Of a DNA stretch of 40,928 bases, positions 5,985 to 13,763 are shown piece by piece. Location: the NCBI RefSeq assembly GCF_000241485.1, contig NZ_JH584241.1, positions 1,984,813-2,025,740 of the forward strand, read 5' to 3'. The position numbers and the translations under genes were made by a program. The notes under the pieces are model-generated. The model was not told the origin of the DNA. It ran no database searches and worked only from the letters and a program-made list of their open reading frames with translations. This stretch comes from Sphingomonas sp. PAMC 26605. GTDB taxonomy: Bacteria > Pseudomonadota > Alphaproteobacteria > Sphingomonadales > Sphingomonadaceae. Position 1 is the stretch's first letter. Every line of letters begins with the position of its first letter.

Positions 5985-7577
5985 TTATTCCTGAACGGGA
6001 TTGGAGGTCGCGCCGCGCTTGCGCAGCAGCGCCTTGATGTCGGCGATGCGATACGCGCCGGTAAGGAAGCACGCCACGCCATAGACCGCGCTCCCCGCGC
6101 CGACCAGCACGCCGAGCGCGGCATAGCGCACGATCAGTGCACGCCCGAGATACGGGTCGAGCAGCCGCTCGAACGCATAGATCGTCGCGCCCATCAGCAG
6201 CGCCGCCAGCAGCAGCCGCGGCACCTTGCGGCGAAGCCCCGCATCGGCGACGAAATGCCCGCGCGCGGCGAGCGTGCGGTAGAGCATCGCAACGTTGACC
6301 GTGGAGGCGAGCGCCGTCGCGAGCGGCGGGCCGACATGGCCGATCAGCGGGATCAGGATGAGGTTGCCGACGATGTTGACCCCGATCGAGAGCATCGCAT
6401 AGCGCACCGGCGTCCTTGTATCGCCGCGCGCATAATAGCCCGGGGTCAGCACCTTGACGAGCACGTACGACGGCAGCCCGATCGAAAAGGCGCTCAGCGC
6501 CCAGCCGCAGCGCGTCGCGTCGAGCGCGGTGAAATGGCCATATTGGAACAGCCCGCGGACGATCGGCTCGGCGGCGATCAGGAAGGCGATCGTCGCGGGC
6601 AGCGTGAGGAACAATGCGAGCTCGATCCCGCGATTCTGCGTCTCCATCGCCGCCGCGTCCTGCCCCGAGGACAGCAGCCGTGAGATCGTCGGCAGCAGAA
6701 TCGTGCCGAGCCCGATGCCGATCAGCCCCAAAGGGAGCTGATTCAATCGGTCGGCATAATAGATATAGGTGATCGAGCCCGAGGCGAGCAGGCTGCCGGC
6801 GAGCGAAGTCGAGATCAGCAGATTGATCTGCGATGCCCCCGCACCCGCCGCGGCAGGGACGATCAGCCGCAGCATCTCGCGCACGTCCGCGTCGAGCCGC
6901 GGCATCCGCAGCCGCATGTCGACCCCGGCGCGGTGGCACGCGAGGATCAGCCAGGCGAGCTGCAGGACGCCGCCAACCGTGACCGAGATCGCCTGGACGC
7001 GCGCGGTCTCATATTCGTCGGCGCCGTGGAAGAACCACAGCCCGGCGATCATCGCGAGGTTGAGCAGGATCGGCGCGGCGGCATTGACCCAGAATTTGTC
7101 GAGCGAATTGAGGATCCCGCCGAGCAACGACGCGAGCGAGATCAGTGCCAGATAGGGCAGGGTGATCCGCGACAGCATCACCGCGAAGGCGAATTGCTCG
7201 TGCGTCGGATGCTGGCGCGCGAAGCCGCCCGACAGCAGCCAGGTGATCGGCCAGGCGGCGAACAGCATCGCGACCGTGAACAGGATCAGCACCGGCAGCA
7301 ACACGGCGAGTGCGCGCTCGGCAAAGGCGTAGCCTGCGGGCAGGCCCTCGGGGCCGGCGGCCTTTTTGTTGAACAGCGGGATGAAGGCGGCCGAGAAGGC
7401 GCCCTCCGCGAACAGCGCGCGGAACATGTTGGGCAGCCGGAAGGCGACGCCGTTGAACGCGTCCGACGCGAACCCCGCGCCGACATAGCGCGCCGCCAGC
7501 GAATCGCGCAGCAGCGCCAGCACCCGGCTGACGAGCGTCAGCCCGCCGACCGAGCCCAAGGATTTGACGAGGTTCAT
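5985..7577 (-). CDS. murJ: MurJ, lipid II flippase (MviN family)
   Basis: An inner-membrane protein of the MOP superfamily that flips the peptidoglycan precursor lipid II to the periplasmic side. The chosen start gives 530 residues beginning MNLVKSLGSVGGLTLVSR, the usual family N-terminus; an open frame continues upstream but runs into the repeat element at 7603-7764. Around 14 hydrophobic segments are spread along the chain. The conserved LLRDSLAARYVGAG and ALFAEGAFSAAFIPLF stretches near the N-terminus are typical of the family. It sits between secB and trpS. Confidence 0.94.
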   Translation of the reverse strand: MNLVKSLGSVGGLTLVSRVLALLRDSLAARYVGAGFASDAFNGVAFRLPNMFRALFAEGAFSAAFIPLFNKKAAGPEGLPAGYAFAERALAVLLPVLILFTVAMLFAAWPITWLLSGGFARQHPTHEQFAFAVMLSRITLPYLALISLASLLGGILNSLDKFWVNAAAPILLNLAMIAGLWFFHGADEYETARVQAISVTVGGVLQLAWLILACHRAGVDMRLRMPRLDADVREMLRLIVPAAAGAGASQINLLISTSLAGSLLASGSITYIYYADRLNQLPLGLIGIGLGTILLPTISRLLSSGQDAAAMETQNRGIELALFLTLPATIAFLIAAEPIVRGLFQYGHFTALDATRCGWALSAFSIGLPSYVLVKVLTPGYYARGDTRTPVRYAMLSIGVNIVGNLILIPLIGHVGPPLATALASTVNVAMLYRTLAARGHFVADAGLRRKVPRLLLAALLMGATIYAFERLLDPYLGRALIVRYAALGVLVGAGSAVYGVACFLTGAYRIADIKALLRKRGATSNPVQE

Positions 7578-7602
7578 AGAGCTGCCCTCGATCGATCTTC
7601 CG

Positions 7603-7764
7603 CCCTCCCCTTCAGGGGAGGGGGTGGGGGTGGGGGGAGCCTCGCAGAGACCGACGGAGATACTTCCCCACCCCAACCCAGTGGCGGGTCGGTCATGCCC
7701 CCGGCATGACCTGAACAGCGCGGGGCGCTGTTCACCCGCCACTCCTGAAGGGGAGGGGCTTTTA
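7603..7764. repeat. Long inverted-repeat element, family A copy 2, interrupted
   Basis: The outer arms CCCTCCCCTTCAGG (7603-7616) and CCTGAAGGGGAGGG (7744-7757) are perfectly complementary. The G-rich/C-rich half-arms and the core AGCCTCGCAGAG (7638-7649) match copy 1 at 1-105, including the trailing GGGGCTTTT. Unlike copy 1, the right half is interrupted at 7681-7742 by a separate folded element. It lies between the end of secB (7771) and the start of murJ (7577). Confidence 0.85.
7681..7742. repeat. 62-bp three-way-junction element inserted in family A repeat
   Basis: Three perfect 9-bp stems nest to form a three-way junction. The outer stem is GTGGCGGGT (7681-7689) with ACCCGCCAC (7734-7742). 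Inner stem 1 is GGTCATGCC (7691-7699) with GGCATGACC (7703-7711) and the loop CCC. Inner stem 2 is GAACAGCGC (7713-7721) with GCGCTGTTC (7725-7733) and the loop GGG. Only C7690 and T7712 are unpaired at the junction. Copy 1 of the surrounding repeat lacks this segment, so it looks like an insertion. It encodes no protein. Confidence 0.8.
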
Positions 7765-7770
7765 TAGGCT

Positions 7771-8283
7771 TTACGCCGTACCGAACGCGCCCGACGCTTC
7801 GCCGGCTTCCTGCTGCTGCAGGAACACCGCGCCGAAATCGATCGGCTCGAGCAGCAGCGGCGGGAAGCCGCCGTCGCGGACCGCATCCGCCAGCACGCGT
7901 CGCGCGAACGGGAAGATCAGCCGCGGTGCCTCGGCGAGCAGGAACGGCTGGAGATGCTCGAGCGGGAAGTTGCGAAGCCCGAACAGCCCGGCATAGGAAA
8001 GATCGACGAGGAAGGCGACGGTGCCCTCGGCCTCGGCCTTCACTTCGATCCGCAGCACGATCTCATAGACGTCTTCGCCGACCTGCGCCGAGGCGATGTT
8101 GAACTGGACGTCGATCGCCGGCGCGGTCGGGTTCTGATAGATCGCCGGCGCATTCGGATTCTCGAACGAGAAGTCCTTGACATATTGCGAGATCAGACCT
8201 GCCGCCGGGGTCGTATCGGCCCCGTTTGCCAACGGCTCGCCGCCGCTTTGGGTGGAGATGAAGCCGTCATCCTGCTCGCTCAT
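7771..8283 (-). CDS. secB: SecB, protein-export chaperone
   Basis: SecB is the cytoplasmic homotetrameric chaperone that keeps preproteins unfolded and hands them to SecA. The chosen ATG gives 170 residues starting MSEQDDGFISTQSGG, preceded by GGACGAG as ribosome-binding site; an open frame extends 29 codons further but runs into the promoter region. The recognisable SecB segment includes QYVKDFSFENPNAP, the start of the conserved core, and AEAPRLIFPFARRVLADAV near the C-terminus. It is divergent from the Tim44-like/mltA/smr genes, an arrangement I know from other alphaproteobacteria. Confidence 0.95.
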   Translation of the reverse strand: MSEQDDGFISTQSGGEPLANGADTTPAAGLISQYVKDFSFENPNAPAIYQNPTAPAIDVQFNIASAQVGEDVYEIVLRIEVKAEAEGTVAFLVDLSYAGLFGLRNFPLEHLQPFLLAEAPRLIFPFARRVLADAVRDGGFPPLLLEPIDFGAVFLQQQEAGEASGAFGTA

Positions 8284-8416
8284 GGAACTCGTCCTTGCTT
8301 TGGCCGTATAGTCGCCACGGCTATGTGGCGTCGAAGGCGCGCGCCTAGCAGGGGGTGGCAGCGAGTTCAACTCACCGCCCGCCTCGCTCGACCGCGCCCG
8401 CGTACAATCACGTCGT

Positions 8417-8445
8417 TTGAAACATCGGCCGTTTATGCCTATGTA
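8417..8445 (+). promoter_or_regulatory. Candidate sigma-70 promoter for the Tim44-like/mltA operon
   Basis: TTGAAA at 8417-8422 and TATGTA at 8440-8445 are separated by exactly 17 bp, matching a housekeeping -35/-10 pair. The start codon of the Tim44-like gene is 30 bp downstream. The intergenic region (8284-8474) also holds a CGCCAC/GTGGCG inverted repeat at 8313-8330 on the secB side. The call rests on pattern only. Confidence 0.5.
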
Positions 8446-8474
8446 GCCCGTCTAGTGAAAGCCCCGGAGGCCGC

Positions 8475-9119
8475 GTGTTCCTGATTGTTATCCTCGCGAT
8501 GGTCGCCGGTTTTCTGGCCCTGCGGCTCTATATGGTGCTCGGCAAGCGCACCGGGCACGAGCAGCCCTTGCCCAAGCCCGCCGAAGACCGCGCGCCGCTG
8601 ACCGTCGTGCCGCGCCCGACCGAGCTGGTCGGCGAAGCCCGCGAGCCCGTCAGCCGCTTGGTCGAACCCAAGGCCGAGGCCGGGATTCGCGCGATCATCG
8701 CGGGCGATTCGACGTTCGACGTCGCGCGCTTCCTCGAAGGATCGAAGGCGGCGTACCGTATGATCCTCGAGGCGTTCTGGAAGGGTGAGGAGGAAGAGCT
8801 CGCCTGGCTGGCCGAAGACGAAGTCCGCGCCGCTTTCGCTGCCGCGATCGAGGCGCGCAACACCGCAGGGCACGTCCTCGAAAACCGCCTGGTCTCGATC
8901 GAGCGCGCGGTGATCTCCGACGCGACGCTCGAGGGCAAGGTCGCGCGCATCACGGTGCGCTTCGATGCCGATATCGCCGCCGTCACGCGCGATGCCGAGA
9001 ATATCGTCATCGCCGGCTCGATGAGCGACGCGGTCGAGACGCACGACGTGTGGACCTTCGCGCGGACGCTCAAGAGCAGCGATCCGAACTGGAAGCTCGC
9101 CGACACCGACGAGGCGTGA
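8475..9119 (+). CDS. Tim44/TimA-domain membrane-anchored protein
   Basis: A 214-residue protein with one N-terminal transmembrane segment (about 2-20, FLIVILAMVAGFLALRLYMV). A Pro/charged linker to about 60 is followed by a Tim44-like C-terminal domain (about 75-210). This domain contains FDVARFLEGSKAAYRMILEA, WLAEDEVRAAF and DVWTFARTL. The family is the bacterial relative of mitochondrial Tim44; the bacterial role is not settled, with proposed links to the inner membrane or lipid binding. The GTG start is supported by CCGGAGG 4 nt upstream. It is divergent from secB, and its stop codon overlaps an in-frame ATG of mltA, suggesting cotranscription. Confidence 0.88.
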   Translation: MFLIVILAMVAGFLALRLYMVLGKRTGHEQPLPKPAEDRAPLTVVPRPTELVGEAREPVSRLVEPKAEAGIRAIIAGDSTFDVARFLEGSKAAYRMILEAFWKGEEEELAWLAEDEVRAAFAAAIEARNTAGHVLENRLVSIERAVISDATLEGKVARITVRFDADIAAVTRDAENIVIAGSMSDAVETHDVWTFARTLKSSDPNWKLADTDEA

Positions 9120-9190
9120 TGCGCGTGTCGGGGGGCGCGGCGGTTGCGCAAGCGGTGCGGGCGACGTTCGCGACACCGCGTAATGGATCG

Positions 9191-10435
9191 ATGGCCGTGC
9201 GGCGGTCGCGCGCAACGTCTATCGGCGTGACGGCTTTGTCTTTGCTGCTCGCGGCGTGCGGCGGCGGCCAGATCGAGCGACCGCGGCCGATCAGCAGCGC
9301 GCAGCCGCCGGCGCGGCGGTCCGTCGCAGCGACGCCGCTTGCGCCGACCCAGGCCGTCACCGCGCCCGGACCGACCGCGCGCAGCGCCGGCGTCGTCGCC
9401 GGGCCGCCGCTCTACACGCTGCCGATCGACGATGCGCAGGCCGAGCGCGCGCTCGCCGCTTTCCGTGCGACCTGTCCCTCGCTCCAGCGGCGCAGCGATG
9501 CGAGCGGGCTCACCCAGCCCGGCGACTGGCAGCCCGCTTGCGCTGCCGCGCCGAGCGTCCGCCCGGGCGCGGCTCGCGCCTTTTTCGCGCAATATTTCGA
9601 GGCGGTGCAGGTCGGCGACGGCAAGGCCTTCGCCACCGGCTATTACGAGCCCGAAATCCGCGGGTCGCGCGACCGGCGGCGTGGCTATGACGTGCCGATC
9701 TATGGTCGTCCGGGCGATCTGGTCGATGTCGATCTCGGCCTGTTCAGCGCGACGCTCAAGGGCAAGAAGATCCGCGGGCGCGTCGAGGGCAAGAGCTTCG
9801 TCCCGTATGACGACCGCACCGCGATCGAGCAGGGCTCGCTCGGTGGCCGTGCGCCGATCATCGCCTGGGCGGCCGATCCGATCGACCTGTTCTTCCTGCA
9901 GGTACAGGGGTCGGGGCGGCTGCGGCTGCCCGACGGCGGGGTGATGCGGATCGGCTATGAAAGCCAGAACGGGCGCGATTATACCGGCATCGGCGCGCTG
10001 ATGAAGCAGCGCGGGTTGCTCGCGCCGGGGCAGAGCTCGATGCAGGGCATCACCGGCTGGCTGCACGATCATCCCGAAGAGGGCCGTGCGATCATGCGCG
10101 AGAATAAGAGCTATGTGTTCTTCCACGAAATGGCCGGCCCGCCGCTCGGCGCGCTCGGGATCGCGGTGGTCGGCGGGGTGAGCGCGGCGGCCGATCCGCA
10201 TTTCGTGCCGCTCGGCGCGCCGGTGCTGTTGTCGATGGACCGCGCCGATGCGAGCCGGCTGTGGATCGCGCAGGATACCGGCGGCGCGATCAAGGGCGCG
10301 AACCGGATCGACACCTTCTGGGGCGCCGGTGCCGATGCAGCGGCGATCGCGGGCGGGATGGCGGCGCGCGGCACCGCCTTCCTGCTGCTGCCGGTCGGCA
10401 CGCTGCAGCGCCTGGGTGCTGCGGCCGCGGGCTGA
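9191..10435 (+). CDS. mltA: MltA, membrane-bound lytic murein transglycosylase A
   Basis: An outer-membrane lipoprotein that cleaves peptidoglycan glycan strands, forming 1,6-anhydromuropeptides. From the chosen ATG the 414-residue product has a lipoprotein signal peptide ending in the lipobox LLAAC (Cys23). The MltA barrel domain follows (about 130-310, including ATGYYEPEIRG and DLFFLQVQGSGRL). The C-terminal 3D domain contains AQDTGGAIKGANRID, with the catalytic Asp at about 362. An alternative ATG at 9119, overlapping the preceding stop codon, would add 24 residues before the signal peptide; the shorter form gives a normal signal. It is followed 4 bp later by the Smr gene. Confidence 0.93.
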   Translation: MAVRRSRATSIGVTALSLLLAACGGGQIERPRPISSAQPPARRSVAATPLAPTQAVTAPGPTARSAGVVAGPPLYTLPIDDAQAERALAAFRATCPSLQRRSDASGLTQPGDWQPACAAAPSVRPGAARAFFAQYFEAVQVGDGKAFATGYYEPEIRGSRDRRRGYDVPIYGRPGDLVDVDLGLFSATLKGKKIRGRVEGKSFVPYDDRTAIEQGSLGGRAPIIAWAADPIDLFFLQVQGSGRLRLPDGGVMRIGYESQNGRDYTGIGALMKQRGLLAPGQSSMQGITGWLHDHPEEGRAIMRENKSYVFFHEMAGPPLGALGIAVVGGVSAAADPHFVPLGAPVLLSMDRADASRLWIAQDTGGAIKGANRIDTFWGAGADAAAIAGGMAARGTAFLLLPVGTLQRLGAAAAG

Positions 10436-10439
10436 TCCG

Positions 10440-11060
10440 ATGGGATCGCGCCCGCTCCGTCCCGAAGAAGCGGCCCTCTGGGCGCGGGTGATGGCGGGGG
10501 TACGCCCGCTCCGCGCGGTCGCGCCCGTGGCGAAGGCCGTTCCAGTTGCGCCGCCAGCGGAACGACGCCCCGCGGCACCGGTGCGCAGTCCCGAAAAGCC
10601 GATGCCGTCGTTCGAAGCCCTGCTCGGCAAGGGGACGCTTGGCTCGGTGCTCCCCGCGGGCCGCAAGCGGGTCGCGATCGCGGCGCCGCCGAAGCCGCCG
10701 GGCAACACGCTCGACGGGAGCTGGGATCGCCAATTGTCGCGCGGCCTGGTTTCGCCCGACCGGACGATTGATCTTCACGGGCATACGCTGCATTCGGCCT
10801 ACGACCTGCTCGACGCCGCACTCGATTCGGCGATTCGCGCGGGCGACCGCGTGATCCTGCTCGTCACCGGCAAGCCGCCGCGCCCGGCGAGCGAACGCCC
10901 GCATGCGCGCGGCGCGATCCGCGCCGCAACGGGCGACTGGCTCGCCGGATCACGCCATTCCGCGGCGATCGCGGCGGTCCGCGGGGCGCATCCGCGGCAT
11001 GGCGGTGCGGGCGCTTTGTATATTGTGCTCAAGCGCTTGCGAGTAGCGCAAAACTCTTAA
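10440..11060 (+). CDS. Smr (MutS2 C-terminal type) domain protein
   Basis: A 206-residue cytoplasmic protein. The first 100 residues are Ala/Pro-rich and probably disordered. The Smr domain spans about 109-200 and shows the family hallmarks TIDLHGHTLHSA, LLVTGKPPR and AHPRHGGAGALYIVLKR. Smr domains bind or nick nucleic acids; the function of these stand-alone short proteins is not defined. It begins 4 bp after mltA and is probably in one operon with it. The order Tim44-like, mltA, smr next to secB recurs in alphaproteobacteria. Confidence 0.9.
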   Translation: MGSRPLRPEEAALWARVMAGVRPLRAVAPVAKAVPVAPPAERRPAAPVRSPEKPMPSFEALLGKGTLGSVLPAGRKRVAIAAPPKPPGNTLDGSWDRQLSRGLVSPDRTIDLHGHTLHSAYDLLDAALDSAIRAGDRVILLVTGKPPRPASERPHARGAIRAATGDWLAGSRHSAAIAAVRGAHPRHGGAGALYIVLKRLRVAQNS

Positions 11061-11126
11061 CCTTTTGCTGGCACGGTTCGGCCAAGCCTGAGCACTCGCG
11101 CGGGCCAGGAGCCGCGCACTGTCCCC

Positions 11127-12839
11127 ATGAACGAGGTCACGCTCAAGAGTCGCGCGGTCGTGTTTGCGATCTGCGCCGGGGCGGTGGCCTTCTTCCTGGC
11201 GCTGCTCGCGACGTCGGCGGCGGGCCTCCATCTCGATAACATCGCCTGCGCGCTGATCCCCGCAGTGGTCTGTGCGGCGATGTGCTGGGCTTCGGCCGAG
11301 CGCAGCATTGCGGGTACCGCAGGCGCGATCGACGCCGCGATCGAACGGCTGGCTCAGGCCGCGCAGGGCGATCTTGCCAGCGCGATCCCGGGCCAGATCA
11401 GCGAGAGCGTCCCGCAGCTGGCGCGCGCGATGCACGGCCTGTTCGCGCAGATGAGCGCCAACCTCGACAGCGTCCACCGCCTTGCCATGTTCGATCCCGT
11501 CACCGGCCTTGCCAATCGCAGCAATTTTCGCGCGAGCTGCGACCGCATACTCGAGACGAGCGCCGCCTCCGGGCGGGAGACTGTCGGCGGCGCGCTGTTC
11601 TTCATCGATCTCGATCGGTTCAAGGTGGTCAACGACACGATGGGGCACGCCTGTGGCGATGCGCTGCTGGGCATGGTCGCCGACCGGCTGCGCGTCGTCG
11701 CCGAGGGCATCGCGCCTTCGCCCGGTGCGCCACCCCCGCTGATCGGGCGCCTTGCCGGGGACGAATTCACGATGTTCGTGCCCGCGATCCGCGATCCGGA
11801 CGAAGCGGGGCAGGTCGGGCGCGACGTGCTGCGCGCGCTCGCCAGACCGTTCGAGCTGGGGGGCACCGAGGTCGGGATCGGCGCGTCGATCGGGATGGCG
11901 TTGCGCCCCCAGCACGGCGAGACGCTGACCGAATTGATGCGCGCCGCCGATGCGGCGATGTACCATGCCAAGGGCAGCGGTCGCGGTCGGGCCGAGCCGT
12001 TCAGCGTCGAACTCGCCGCGCGAATCGCCGAGCGCGCGACGCTCGAAGGCGATTTGCGCGAGGCGATCGACCGCGACGAATTCGCACTGGTCTTCCAGCC
12101 GCAGATCAGTGTCGAGCAGGGCCGGATCGTCGCCGCCGAAGCGCTGCTGCGCTGGCGGCATCCGCGCGAGGGCCTGCGCATGCCATTGACCTTTCTCGAT
12201 TGCGCCGAGGAGACCGGCATGATCGTCGATATCGGCGATTGGGTGGTCGATTCGGTCGCCGAGACGATCGCGCGCTGGGGGCGGATCGGGATCGAGCAAC
12301 GCCTCGCGGTCAATGTTTCCCCGCGGCAGATCGACCATGCCGATTTCTTCCACGGCTTGCGCGCCGCCTTGCGCAAGGCCCGCGCGCCGGCGCGGCTGCT
12401 CGAGCTCGAGATCAGCGAGACGCTCGCAATGCAGTGCAGCGAAGAGGTGATCGCCGCGATCGCCCAACTCCGCGCCGACGGCGCGACGATCGCGATCGAC
12501 GATTTCGGCACGGGCTATTCGAACATCGCGCGGCTGCGCGCGCTGCCGATCGACCGGATCAAACTCGATTGCAGCCTGATCGCGCTCGTCGCCGACGACA
12601 GCGCGGCACGCACGATCACGCACGCGCTGGTCGGGATGATCCATGCGCTCGGCTGCGAGGCCGTCGCCGAAGGCGTCGAGACGCAGGCCCAGGTCGAGAT
12701 CCTCCGGGTCATCGGCTGCGACGTGATGCAGGGCTATGCGATCGCCGCGCCGATGGAGGAATCGGCATTCGTCGCGTGGAGCCGCGGCAGCGCGCTGCGG
12801 GCCGGTGGGGACGGAGCGGCGCGCGCGCGGCGCGGCTGA
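11127..12839 (+). CDS. Membrane GGDEF/EAL-domain c-di-GMP turnover protein
   Basis: A 570-residue protein with two N-terminal membrane segments (about 10-31 and 38-57) and a short HAMP-like helical linker (about 60-115). A GGDEF domain spans about 117-290 and an EAL domain about 305-555. The cyclase signature is AGDEF (210-214), a mild departure from GGDEF. FIDLDRFKVVND and GRLAGDEF are otherwise well kept, so activity is possible. The phosphodiesterase residues look intact: EALLRW (338-343), NVSP (396-399), ELEISE (426-431), DDFGTGYS (458-465), Lys479 and EGVET (515-519). The likely net activity is c-di-GMP hydrolysis, perhaps with GTP sensing by the GGDEF domain. No sensory domain apart from the short membrane part is visible. 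Confidence 0.9.
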   Translation: MNEVTLKSRAVVFAICAGAVAFFLALLATSAAGLHLDNIACALIPAVVCAAMCWASAERSIAGTAGAIDAAIERLAQAAQGDLASAIPGQISESVPQLARAMHGLFAQMSANLDSVHRLAMFDPVTGLANRSNFRASCDRILETSAASGRETVGGALFFIDLDRFKVVNDTMGHACGDALLGMVADRLRVVAEGIAPSPGAPPPLIGRLAGDEFTMFVPAIRDPDEAGQVGRDVLRALARPFELGGTEVGIGASIGMALRPQHGETLTELMRAADAAMYHAKGSGRGRAEPFSVELAARIAERATLEGDLREAIDRDEFALVFQPQISVEQGRIVAAEALLRWRHPREGLRMPLTFLDCAEETGMIVDIGDWVVDSVAETIARWGRIGIEQRLAVNVSPRQIDHADFFHGLRAALRKARAPARLLELEISETLAMQCSEEVIAAIAQLRADGATIAIDDFGTGYSNIARLRALPIDRIKLDCSLIALVADDSAARTITHALVGMIHALGCEAVAEGVETQAQVEILRVIGCDVMQGYAIAAPMEESAFVAWSRGSALRAGGDGAARARRG

Positions 12840-12863
12840 GGAGTCGGGGGCGGGGCGTCGCGC

Positions 12864-13529
12864 TCAGCGCTTAACGCCGCGCAGCATCTGCCAGACCTTC
12901 ATCCCGCCGGTCGGCTTGGCGACGCCGTCGAGCCGCTCGGCACGCACGATCGTCACCGGTTTCGCCATCATCTGGCCCTTGAACGCGCCGTCGCCACCGG
13001 GCAGCGTCGGCCGCGCGAGCATCGCCCTGACCACGTCCATCCCGGCGATGACGCGCCCGAACGCGGCATAGCCGACGAACCCCGGCCGCGCATCGAGCGA
13101 CGGATTGGCGCCGACCATGATCGAGAAATTGCCCGACCCCGAATCGCTGCGCTCGTAACGCGCCATCGACAGCGTGCCGTCGAGATGCTTGAGCCCGGTC
13201 TTGCTGGTCGGCTCGAGCGGGACGACGCCGAGCATGCGATGCGAATCGGTGCCGATCCCGCCTTGCACGAAGCCGGTATTGGGCGCGGTCTTGCGCCGTG
13301 TCGCGCGGTAGAAGCTGGTGCCCTCGAACCGCCCGTCATCGACATACGCCAGGAAATTGGCGACCGTCCCGGGCGCATGGCGCGCATCGAGCGCGACGAT
13401 GATCGGCCCCGCGGCGGTGACGAAGCGCACGCGCACGATCGGCGGCTCGTGCGTCGCCGCGGGCGGGGCCGCCGCGGCACCCCCGGTACTGGCCATGACG
13501 ATCGCCACGAGACCCAATCCAAACCGCAT
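12864..13529 (-). CDS. Exported cyclophilin-type peptidyl-prolyl isomerase
   Basis: A 221-residue protein with a signal peptide (about 1-21, MRFGLGLVAIVMASTGGAAA) and a cyclophilin-like domain from about 30 to 185. This includes PGTVANFLAYVDDGRFEGTSFYR, described here only by its ends PGTVANF and TSFYR, and GYAAFGRVIAGMDVV. It should catalyse proline isomerisation during folding in the periplasm. A basic C-terminal extension (about 190-221) goes beyond the usual domain. The start was chosen because AGAAGG lies 9 nt upstream and because it gives a clean signal peptide. It is convergent with the GGDEF/EAL gene, 24 bp apart. Confidence 0.9.
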   Translation of the reverse strand: MRFGLGLVAIVMASTGGAAAAPPAATHEPPIVRVRFVTAAGPIIVALDARHAPGTVANFLAYVDDGRFEGTSFYRATRRKTAPNTGFVQGGIGTDSHRMLGVVPLEPTSKTGLKHLDGTLSMARYERSDSGSGNFSIMVGANPSLDARPGFVGYAAFGRVIAGMDVVRAMLARPTLPGGDGAFKGQMMAKPVTIVRAERLDGVAKPTGGMKVWQMLRGVKR

Positions 13530-13689
13530 CACTTCGCACCTTCTTGCTGCGCGCACGCCGACCATGGCCGCGGATCGGCGATACAGCGCGTCGCCGGCGG
13601 CGCAACCGCACAGCGCGCTATGGTGCAAACCGCTTGGTGAACGCCCCATAAATGGCGCATTCCGGGCACGTTCAGGGCGACTCGGATAG

Positions 13690-13704
13690 AGCTTGCAACA
13701 AGCT
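13690..13704. promoter_or_regulatory. Short inverted repeat upstream of the Gly/Tyr-rich gene
   Basis: AGCTTG (13690-13695) and CAAGCT (13699-13704) form a perfect inverted repeat around CAA, about 60 bp before the chosen start codon. It is placed as a regulator-binding site or a leader hairpin would be. No regulator is identified. Confidence 0.3.
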
Positions 13705-13763
13705 AGCCCGCTGGTGCGTTATTTGGCGATGCACGGGGAATGCTTGGAATGAGGAGATACGAG

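Noticed and set aside
4827..6683. Long plus-strand open frame across trpS and murJ
   Set aside because: It runs opposite to two confidently identified genes, with Arg/Gln/His-rich composition typical of antisense shadows in high-GC DNA.
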